A DNA stretch of 64,000 nt from Amaranthus tricolor (Eukaryota > Streptophyta > Magnoliopsida > Caryophyllales > Amaranthaceae), in the NCBI RefSeq assembly GCF_026212465.1, contig NC_080063.1, positions 18,708,797-18,772,796 on the forward strand, written 5' to 3'. Within the stretch, counting starts at the first letter, position 1. Each line of letters opens with the position of its first letter. Made by a program: the position numbers and the translations under genes. This document shows, piece after piece, positions 13,445 through 24,613 of the stretch. The notes under the pieces were generated by a model. That model was not told the origin of the DNA, searched no databases, and saw nothing but the letters and a program-made list of their open reading frames with translations.

Positions 13445-16400
13445 ATGGCGGGACTCTTAGCATGGGCTGCCGATGTTGTCGGAGGAAACGAAACGGGAAC
13501 CGACAATTCTGATGATCCAACTTCAATTCCCCTAATTCTAACACCACAACAACAACAATACTTAGATGAATTGAATCGTAAAGCATCTTCTCTTACTCGT
13601 TCGATCCAAGATCTACGTCTCAGAATCCCACCCTCTGACATTTCTCAACGTCTTCCTCATCTTCATGCTCATTCTCTAGCTTCTAATGCTGCTCTTACTC
13701 TTCAATTAAACTCTCATTCTTCCACTCGTGAGCAGGTAATGTTTCCCCTTGTTCCCATAAGTTTACGCCTTTTTGGTTGTAATTTTATATATTAGATTGC
13801 TAATCTTGTTTGGTGCGATTAATTTTTTGATTCAGTTTGTGATTTTTATTAAAATTTGGTTGTTAATTGGGTTTTTATTGGGTGAATTGATGAATATGAA
13901 TAGTTTTGTGATGTGGGTATGTTAGGAATTGTTTAATTGGATTGTAATTTTGTGAGTATTGAGGTTTAATTGTCAATTTGGTAGTCCCTGGTTATGTCAT
14001 ATGTGATGTGACTCGCAATTTTGGATTAAATTGGTCGGTTTGGCATAAATATATCCATGGAATATTGCAGAAAACCCTAGTAAGCTTATATTTGTACCCT
14101 TTCTCGTTTTCTGCTCTATTATGAACATTGTGGTGGGTGTTATGGATTGTTGCCATGCTTTTTTTTTTTTTTTTTCTGTTGATATATTTAGTATAAAAAG
14201 TGAGCTGTGCATTGTGCTCGGAGCTTAGATCAGGTCTTACTAATGGTAACTTACTTGTCTAGGGTTTTAGCCATTCCATTATTTAAATAATAGGAACTTA
14301 ATTTCGAAACATTTCTTGCAAAAGCACATTAATTGGAAATAGAAAGCTCAATTTCAACAAGAAGTGAGAACAAATTGGTAAATATCTGTCATGATCATGA
14401 ACAAACAGGTAACACTCAATGTGTATAAGACTTCCCATTAGAACTGACCTGCATTATAGTTTTTCAATCTGTATCCTCAACTTGAGATAGTGAGGAGCAT
14501 GAGGCCTTTTAGCTTTGTCATGATCACGATCGAAAACCATAATTTGTGTGACGATGTTTGTCTTCCTCTGGGTATGCCTGAGTGTAACTGTTCAAAAATG
14601 TTTAACGAAACAGTAAAGCTCTAATGACTAGTTTATTGTTGGCAATTCTCAACATTCATTTTGAGCTCTAATGCATATTGTGTTAGCATCATGCGTTCTT
14701 TTTCATGCGCCTGATCCAAATGCTTATGGAAAATTTATGGTGTTATTGTTATTTTTCCATTTTTGAACACATGAATCGATTTAATTGCTTGGTAACGGAA
14801 GCTATCGGATATATGGTGTCATTTTTTGCTATCTGAAAATTAACACCTCAAAAGGCTGTTCATATATTTCAATGCCATATTTGTCAACAAAGTCCTGGGT
14901 TTTCCTTTCGATGGGGTCAGGTGTTTGATGGTGGTTTCCTGTTGGCAAAATCAGGGATGCGGCTCTTAAAACAAAAAATTTGATTTATGAAGTTATGATG
15001 AATAATATTTGCAAAGTTTCTTGAAAGGATTATGGGTAATGGTGCAAGCTTTCTTCATGGCTTCATTTTGTGAATGACATTCCTTTACCAGGCACAACAA
15101 AGGGAGGCTCAATTAATCGAAGAAAATGCAGCTTATGAAAAAGAGATCACGAATTGCCAAGCTAAGATCCAAGAGAAGGTCCATGAAGCAGAGCAGTTGC
15201 AGCAAAGATTGAAGGTAGGCTTGATGGTGGAAGTCTTTGTTTTTGAATTTGTATTGCTCTTTATATTTTTTATGACCCGTTCCTTCTTAAGTACTTCAGT
15301 CCTTACACTATGTTTGGATAAGAATATAGAAGGGAAGGGAAGGGAATGGAAGGGGAAAAATTATAGGGGAAGTCTTCCCTTCTTTGTTTAGGAGGGAAAG
15401 GAAGAGAATTAACATTTTCCTTCCAAAGCTTGATATTTGCTTATTAACAAAATTAATGGACTTAATCCCTTCAAATCCCTTCATTCTAAATTCCACCCCT
15501 TTATTTCCCTCCACTTCATTTCATCCAAACGAAGAATTAGTCTTGATACAAAAAAAGATTATCATGATTGTATTTTTAAGTGATTACGATTTTCTTTTTT
15601 TAATTTAATGTCAGAAAGTTATCTTTCTACTTTTTTAAAAGATAAGACTTGTAATGTGTCTGTGTGATCATTCAAACTGGTAATTAGCATTTTCTGCTGC
15701 TTCAGTGCTTCGCACATTAGCCACCGTGTTCCTAACGTCTCTTCCAATTCTGTAACAGGAGATAGAGTTGATTGAGAAAGAAATGAGAACAGAGCTCCAG
15801 AATGTTCAATCAGCTTCGAGTAGCGTTCAGTCTGAGATTCCTGTGGACGAACATGAAAAAAAAGTGGACGCTGAAGCGGGAGAGGATGCTGCCCGATCTG
15901 CTCTAGTGGAGAAGTTGGAGAACAAAAAGACAGAATCGGTAATTCTTCACTTGTTTAAAACAATAGACGTTTAAGGCCATCAAATAAAATATAGAGAACT
16001 ATTTTCTTAGAGAGGGTTAGATAAAGGAAGAGCCCAAAAAATGTAATTTAATGGTAGGCAGGCTTCAAATGTTAGTTTATGTGCATTCCCTGCTATTTAT
16101 TTGGTAATTTCCTAATTTTCCAATCCGTAATTCTTGCAGCGATCAATGGAAGAGAAGATTCAAATATTGGAAAAGAAGTGGGCAGAGGTTCAAGAAAAGG
16201 CTCTGAAGCTGCCTTCCCCAGGTCTGATCATTGACCTGTACTTGTTTTGTGGAATTCAATTATTGCTGTTTAGTGTTTATACATCACATTCTTTTAATCT
16301 GTAAAGCTCGTGTCTTGTGTTTCTATGCTTTTTTTAATAAAATAGTAGATTACTCTTGTTGACTCTATTTTCATTCAGTTAATATGCTGTGCAAAGGAAA

Positions 16401-17177
16401 TAAGATTTTCCCGAACGTTGTGTATTCATGCTGATTTAGCGAAGTTGATTTTCTACAGCCCAACGAGAAAAGGCATTGGATAAGCAGCTTCACAGTTTAA
16501 TAGAGCAACTGGCTGCAAAGCAGGTTAGTTGTGCCTAGGAAAGCCGAGGCAATAAAATTTTTCTTTATCAGTCAAGACCATAGTGTAAAAATGCGGTAAC
16601 GGCAGCAATTGCGATAACAGAACGTTGATGCAGTAACAGAAGTAATACGATTATCGTAACGCCTATTTATCAGTCGAAACCATAAAATATCCCTTGATAC
16701 GGCCCTAAACGCGGTTTTTTTAACCTTTACAATGCGGGAAATCGGTTTGTTATTTTGAAAACTGTTACAATGCGGTCAATGCGATGCGACCTTGTTTTTA
16801 CACTATAGTCATATATCCGACCGCAGTTTCTAGGTAAAATCATGTTGTCTGACGAAGTTAAGTTTTTCCAGGCTCAAGCAGAAGCACTTGTCAATGAAAT
16901 CCATGTCAAAGAAAAGGAGCTAGAAAGACTAAATGCATTGTGGAGAAGAGTGGACAATAGCAACAAAGAAGCTACCTCAGCTAGGAATCGGTTTGGAAGA
17001 AGTGGCTCGAGTGCCAGGTTTGACACCGACAGTGACCTCAATGGTCCTAACAACCTCCCATATCACTATGGTGGTCGTTCTGAATATCGACAAAGGCTTA
17101 GGCTTTTAAGGTTATCTTTCATGCTTTATATCTTTTTGTTGCACATAATAGTCTTCATCAGGATTTCATTCATTTGA
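13445..17177 (+). CDS. Coiled-coil protein with C-terminal membrane anchor
   Basis: Six exons: 13445-13735, 15092-15214, 15759-15938, 16140-16221, 16459-16523 and 16872-17177; 1047 nt, 348 residues, phases consistent. The protein opens MAGLLAWAADVVGG, then a Gln/Leu-rich segment. From about residue 98 to 275 it is a long heptad-like, Glu/Lys/Gln-rich region, strongly coiled coil. The last 22 or so residues (LSFMLYIFLLHIIVFIR...) are a hydrophobic helix right before the stop, with basic residues ahead of it, the layout of a tail-anchored membrane protein. I recognise the look of a conserved plant protein but cannot name the family. One donor (CCCCAG|GTCTGA, exon 4) is weak, but only it restores the frame into exon 5. 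A vesicle- or organelle-tethering role is only a guess. Confidence 0.8.
15306..15536. mobile_element. Foldback MITE with purine/pyrimidine arms
   Basis: Flanked by TTA (15303-15305 and 15537-15539), with ends CACTATGTTTGGATA and ATCCAAACGAAGAA. The left arm is GGGAAGGGAA-type purine repeats and the right arm the CCCTTC/TCCCTCC-type complement, so a single strand would fold into a long hairpin. It is in intron 2 of the coiled-coil gene. A relative is at about 53111. Confidence 0.65.
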
Positions 17178-17262
17178 GTGCTTTTTGTAGTCGAGATTTA
17201 GTATAAAATGAAATTGAACTATGTGCATATAATACTACCTTATACTTATCTGTACTATCACC

Positions 17263-17402
17263 CAGTGTAACATAATTTGCCAATTAATTTTTTTTTGAAT
17301 TTGCGATTCGCTCAAATTGATCCTAAAATAGTCCAAAATTGACCATTATTTGCTTTTTTTGATTCGAGATTCGCAAGGAGATGAGTGAATCATGTCACAG
17401 TG
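17263..17402. mobile_element. hAT-like MITE, family 2, perfect 8-bp target duplication
   Basis: Ends CAGTGTAACATAATT and AATCATGTCACAGTG, with CTATCACC duplicated exactly at 17255-17262 and 17403-17410. The core contains GCGATTCGCTC and GAGATTCGC. It lies just downstream of the coiled-coil gene's stop codon, possibly in its 3' untranslated region. Other copies: about 44153, 46330 and 52770. Confidence 0.85.
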
Positions 17403-17410
17403 CTATCACC

Positions 17411-18059
17411 ATTGCAATGACATTGATATTATTTAGAAATACACAGTATTTGTTTAAAAACTTTTCGAACAATTATCAAAATCTTGTTGCAGAGTATAAA
17501 AGCACATCGGTCGTTTCTGTTGATCTCATCCGTTCAGTTTATATCAGCAAGAAACCAAATCATGTCACAGTGATAAATTTTTGATCCTCACAACTAAAGG
17601 ATTAATTCTGTTGTAGAGTCAAGCCTAACCCCATCATTAGAGGTATTAATTGATGAATTTCGATAGCTAGCAAACCTAGCATGCTTATAAAATTTTTTGG
17701 GCGAGTCAAAATTTAAAAAGCCCTTAAATTACACTCATAAATATAAAAATGAAAAAAGCATATTATATTTTTCCACTTCACAAATGAAAAGGAAGAAAAC
17801 ATAAAAAGCTACTTAACAAAAATAGTATCATACAAGCTTCAACCTTTGATTTTGGATCTAAGAGGCATGAATTTGAAGTAACATCCAAGCAATGAACAAA
17901 TCCATAATTTACCCCCCTTTATTTGGGAAATTTGTTCCAAACTATACAAGCACAAATATTTTAATCATTTGCAATCTAATTAAATCCATTAAATAATAAT
18001 TTAAATAACTCACTTCATCAAAAAAGACTATATATTTTTTAAATTAAATCACAAAATAT
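17411..18059. other. Convergent intergenic region
   Basis: Spacer between the 3' ends of the coiled-coil gene (plus) and the TBL gene (minus). It should contain both polyadenylation regions. A second AATCATGTCACAGTG-like MITE end is seen at about 17558-17574. Nothing else recognised. Confidence 0.5.
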
Positions 18060-19398
18060 TTATCTACTCTTCAACTTTCTCTCCTTTGAATGAAGCATCA
18101 TATCTTCCTTGGATAGTACTCCTTCACTCCTTATCATCTCAAGTAGAAAATCATTCCAAGTATCAATGGGCCCAGGCAAGCACCAATGGACACAATCATT
18201 ATATAAAGTCACATTCTCATTGGGCCAATGCCCATATCTACTTGGGTGCCCATCGGGCCTCATTAATGAGGTTTGGGTCAAATCAATGAGCCTAAACTTT
18301 TTCCCATTTTGTCGGCCCAACTTTTGGGCCACTTTAAACTCCTCAATTTGGGCCATATACAAGTCCAAATCAACCCCTTGTAAACTAATTTCACTACTTT
18401 TATAAGGCTTTTGCCTTAAGCAATTCCCACCTTTGTTCCATTCCCCTCCTTCAAAATGTGATGGTGCAAATGACCTTAAATACACCACTCCCTTGAACTT
18501 TTCCCTCTCTAAAATTGCTCGAAACGCTGTCCGGAATGCCTTCTGATAACCATACGTCATGGTGTAATCGGTGACGTTCTCGATTTGACAATAACGACAC
18601 CCAATTAGATTATTTTTCTCGTAATACATCATGGATCGGAAGAACCAATGACCCGCGGATACAATAATGTAATCGAACTCATCGATTTGTTTCGACCAAG
18701 CCTCATCGACTTCGTCTAGGTAAAGCCCGAATATACCTGTTCCGGATGGCCCGTTTGGATCGTTTTCTTGAGCTTTTACTAGGAAAGGACTCGTGAACAT
18801 TGCTACCGTGAAGTTGTAGTTTTGGTACCACCAACGTTTGTAATGCTCATCTTTTGTGTACGAGACATCATATGGATATTCCACCTACAAATTGATTAAA
18901 ACATTAGAGTTAGAAATCGAGATATTTTTTATACATTTAAAAATAAATTTAACTATCTGAAGTCAGTAAAATTTGATAATTATATTTTAATTTTACTAAA
19001 CATATTTCATAGAGCTACTTTTGTGAGAAATTGTCTTTCGGTGAGACAAACTCAAGATAAGGAGCCTATATGCTAAAATTTGCATTTGTTGGAACATTCA
19101 ACCCATATATAAACAGCGTCTCATGGTAAGATAGTCTCATACAAGAATAGGCGTACAAATTCTGGTATGAGACGATCTCACTGTGACGCGCCCTATATAT
19201 AGATTGAATAGGTCAACTAATACAAAGTATTAGCATATAGGCTTCTTGTTATTAGATCGGGTCAGCGGATGACATAGAGTAGCATCCATACTCACTTATT
19301 TGCTTTTGTCCGGGCTGGTCCCAAAGACAACCAAGACACTCCAAGCTTTATTATTGTATACTTCACCAATAATAAAGATATTTAAGAAACGAATTTCA

Positions 19399-19454
<56 letters not shown>

Positions 19455-22400
19455 TAGTTATAGTTTGACTAAAAGTTAAGATGACAGCTATAATGCAGAG
19501 AAAAAGGCAATAATAGAGAAGTACATACAATGGAAGTGATATGACTCCATGTAGGAACAAATAAAAGGTAAAGATGCCTTAAAATTAGAGATTGTGATAT
19601 GTCCTATAAATTTTGATAATTATTCTATTTTCATATTGTCTTGTGAACTTACAAGAGTGGTTAAGACTAAACTTTCAATTACTATTCTCCTCTCTATCAT
19701 TTAACTAATCCATTGTGGAATGACATGATAATTACTTATTATTTTTACATTATAATCAATTTATGGCCCAAAAGATATAGTTTTAAATTGGCAATAATGC
19801 TTATAGACGAAATTTTTATTTATTTGTTTAGGGGATGTGTTTTTATGTAATAAAAAAAAAAGGATTTTTTTTTATAAAATATTAGTCTGTCTTAATAAAG
19901 CTATTGTTTATTTATGAGATTCTTTTAGAAAAAATATAGCAATTTCATTGAGACGAATGAATACCAACTAATAATATCCTTAGTTGTAATACTTTTTTGA
20001 GTTATTCTTTTGAGAAATCGTCTTTGAGTGAGACGACCTTAAATTAAGGAGCTTATATGCTAATAATTGTATTAGTTGGCTATTTAGTCTATATATAAAG
20101 AGCGTCTCATGGTGAGACCGTCTTACACAAAAATTTATGTGTTTTTTTATGAGTTTGGATTTGTAAGGACACTACCCCAATAATACTAGTTAATCAACTA
20201 GATAAGGAATTATAATGCCCAAATTTTTATGTGAGAAGGTCTAATCGCGAAACATTCTCTATATATGAATTAAATAACCCAACTAATTTAATTATTAACA
20301 TACGAACTTTTTATTTTTAGTTCGTCTCATCGAGAGACTATTTCTTACAAAAGTATTGTAATATTTAGTTTTGTAATATGGTAATGATTTAGGACAAGAA
20401 CTATAATATTGTCACAACTTAGATCAATTGCCATGATTAATAAATGATCTTGTCACATTAAGTTTTAGATTAAGACATGCCGACACTTAACTTTATAGAG
20501 GATGATAATATAAATATATAATACTCCTATCAAAGATATATTCTCCTAAAAACTTAAGGCAATAAATTCACAAAAGTAATAATTAAGTGGAAGAAATAAT
20601 ATTTTAGTTAAATAAATATAAGTTTAGTTCACCGTAAAATTATAATATTCTACGAAATTTAATGTTATTCAGGTAAAAGTATGTTTTAATTTAATAAAAA
20701 TAAGTTTAAAGCAATACAATATATTAAAACAAGCAAGGTTACATGAGCTTTAAGTGATAAATTATAATTTTAAAGAGTTTAATTATAATCTTAAGTGACA
20801 TATATTGTAAGAGCACGTATGTCTCATGATGAAACAACCTCATATAAGACTTGATGTTATCCTTATAATTAAAGGCAATAAATTCACTAAAGACAAGTAA
20901 ATGGAAGTAAAAGTAGTTTTTAAATAAATATAAGTTTAATTTAGTAAACTAATGATAAAAAAATAATCATAAAGAATAAGTTTATGCAAACTTTATAATT
21001 TAATTACCATAAAACAATAATATGCTAGAAAAAATTATACTCCTATTATAATAAAATAAACTAAGTTTAAATCTGCAAAAATTAAAATAAGGTGATGCAA
21101 ATCAGTTTGACAAAACAAGAACGATATTTAATTTTTTTTTAAATAATAAAAAGAAATGATCATATAATCTTATCTTGATCAAAGAGTGTTCACAAGATGT
21201 GATTCACAATCAAACATTCAAATTGATGAAAATATTAATATTATGGTCGGTTGGAAGAAAAAGAGGGAAATGAACTAACGAACAAAGCAAAAGAAGACGG
21301 GCAATACGACTAGAAAGGATAGAGGCTGGCTAATAAGTTAATAGTAATAATAATTGTAAAAAAAAAAAAGACAATATTAATCCAACACTTCACATGGTGC
21401 TGAGTAGATCCTTAGCCAAAGTTTGCGCTGTGCCGGACAAAATATTGCACCTCAACACTAAAATACAACGTTTTCAGTTTGATACAATTTCATAGATCTC
21501 ATAAAATGGTCTAGAATCGGTCCTACTTCAATTACGCGTTCTAAATTTATATTTTGATTAGGGTTTTTAAGTGTCCTATATATAAATCCCTTTTTAATTT
21601 ACTGATTGTATTTTGTAGTCGATTTTCTTTTTATATGGATCTAGAATAATCCTATTCTAATTAGGTTTTCTAAAGTCATACTTTGATTAGAGTTTTTAGA
21701 TGTCTAATGTATAATCCTCTTTTAACCTACTGATTGTATTTCATAGTCGACTCTATTCTCACATGAGTCTAGAATCAATTCATTTTAATTAGGTTTTCTA
21801 AAGTCATATTTTGATAGGATTCTATGTGTCCAATATAAAAACACCATCTTAACCTACTAATTGCATTTTGTAGCCGACTCTCTTCCCCCATGGTCTAGAA
21901 TCAATCATATTCTAATTAGGTTTTCTAAATTTCTATTCTGATTAGGTGTCTCGTGTATAAACTCTTTTACCCTACTAATTGTATTCTATAGTCACCTCTC
22001 TTCTCAAAGATCAATAAAAAATGTTCTTTGTAGCTGTGGGCGTAACTAATATATTGTTAGTAAGTTATGTTAAATTTGTGTGATATTTATTGTTTTCTAG
22101 TTTATCTTTCTCTTGTTTGTCATGATAACCGATTTATAGGATCTTTTGATTCTTTATCGGTAAATAAAATTTTAAAATATACTCCTAGTAATAATATTAG
22201 ATAATGGAGTTGGGTATGTGTCCGGTACTCGATCGTATAATGACTCTCTAAATTAAAAGGCTTTAAATGTTGGTTTATAGTATTTTTATTTTAATTTAAT
22301 TATTAATTTTATACCCTAAAATAGTTTTAAAATGTAAAATAAAGAGGGCTTTAGAAAGTTATTGTTGTATTTTCGCTCGAAGTTCTTATTGATATGATAT

Positions 22401-24575
22401 ATTGTGAAAAATATCAATTATTGTCTATCAATAGCAGATTTACAAAGATAAAGTAAGAATTAAGGAATTTCTTGAAAGAGAGGAAAGGAATCTCAAAGGA
22501 AGTATGTACGAAACCTAAGAACAATTTTTTAATTTGTTTAATTTTATAGATTTCATATTAGTTCTGAATTTTTTTTTTTACTTGGAGGCAGGATTTTAAT
22601 ACTAAAGTATTATTTTTATAGATGGTTAGATTTAAACTATAATTATAAAAATAAATAAATAAAAAAAAACCTTTATCACTAGTGTAATCAAAGATTCACT
22701 AGTTTAAACATATAATGATTAGAATTTGACTTTAAAGTCATTTCACAATATAAAAATCATTTATTAAATATTTTATTATTATTTATTAACAAAAAAAACA
22801 CTAATTCTTGATTGAGGCTGTCTCACAGTGAGACGACTTCAATTGGGTAAGGCCAAACTGTTTAAAAACAAATAATCACTTCATATACATGTTGAAATTC
22901 AGTTTTTTATGTTTTTTTTCTATGATTTTTTTTTACTAATAGGTTGTTTGTATGGACTCGTCTCACGGTGAGACGGTCTTATACAAAAATTGTTGAGAAA
23001 AAAATGAATAACAATAGTGAATTTATTAAAAGATCAACTAAAAACTACAATTTTCCAACCCTCTACATGATTAAGAGTATTTTTCATGTATGTTAAAATA
23101 TGAAAAAAATCTATATAAATTACTTATATAATAGAAGTAACGTGGAAGTTGGTGCCTTGGTGGGGACATGTGAAATCTTTTCCATCATGAAATATGAGCT
23201 TAGAAGAATGTGTTATGGATTTTTTAAAAATGTATGTATGCCTAAATATAATTATGACTTGTGATTGTGAAGTTGAAAATGCTCAAATCCCATTATTGTT
23301 CTATCAAGGCTAGTATGCATAATTCTATCTTTGCAATAAGCTTCATACCAATGGCCCATAGAATGTTTTTTTATTTATAACAATACTACTTTTATAAATT
23401 CTCCTATTTATGCTTTCTATTGCCTTTTTAAAACTTTATCCAAATAGGTGAGAGAATAACAACTTTTTATCTTATTTTCATTAAATGAAAAGGTTCAATC
23501 ATTATATTTTAAAGAAAATATTTAGCCCACACATATACTTTTATAGAAATAAATAATTTCAACTAATAGGAGTAATTTATTATATATATGGTTGAAAAAA
23601 TTAATTCAAAATCAACCTTTCAATTAAGTTTTGAATTTATATTTTGAAATTTCTACACGAATCTATTACATACATTTTACCGTTAGAGTTATATTGTTGA
23701 ATTTCTACTAGTATATTTTAATAAAAAAAATTATATATTTTACCGTCTAACATAAAAAAAAATAATAATTTAGACTTAAATGGAAGCCCATCACATTTAT
23801 CTTTCTCTATAGTCCCTTTTGTTTCTTTACCCAACTACCCTCTTTTCTACTCTTTGTTTAGGAGTCATTATATTAATACTCCCTCCTATTCACTTATTAC
23901 GTTCCATTTGACTTTTTACCATCTTTTTGATGGTCAAATATAACTACTTGTGAAGAAAAAAAGTATAATATTTTTAAATTTTAATAGGGATTAGTAGGTA
24001 TAAAAGTGTGAAAAAGTTAAGTTTAGTAAAGATAAATTGATAAAGTTAACATACCAAAAATAAAAATGAGACATTTAAGGTGACTTGACCAAATAAGAAA
24101 ATAAGACACTTAAGATGAATAAGAAGGAGTAATACTTATTAATTCTGACACAATCTTCCTAAACTATCTACCCTTGTATGTTTAGTTGAAAAAATCTTGA
24201 CATTCTATATATAATATAATCTTAGATCGAGTTAATTTTAATTTTTAAGTACATGTAAATATATGTAAATATTTTAACAGTCTAATTTTAATATATGAGT
24301 TATATATGAGTTATATAGTTACAAGTTATATATACTTAATCTAGATTAATCGAATTAAAAAAAAATATGAAATTGAAAAAGATGCTTATGCTCACTAACT
24401 CATTAGATCTACAATTTATTGAATTCGGCTTTTAATACTCAATTTAGTATTAATTCAATGCAGCATTATTACTTAAAGGCTAAAAGCCATAGAATATATT
24501 ATATTATATTTTTCCATAACGTACAAATGAAGTCTTGAATTAGGACCACTTGAACCATTTATTTATTTAATTTCC

Positions 24576-24613
<38 letters not shown>

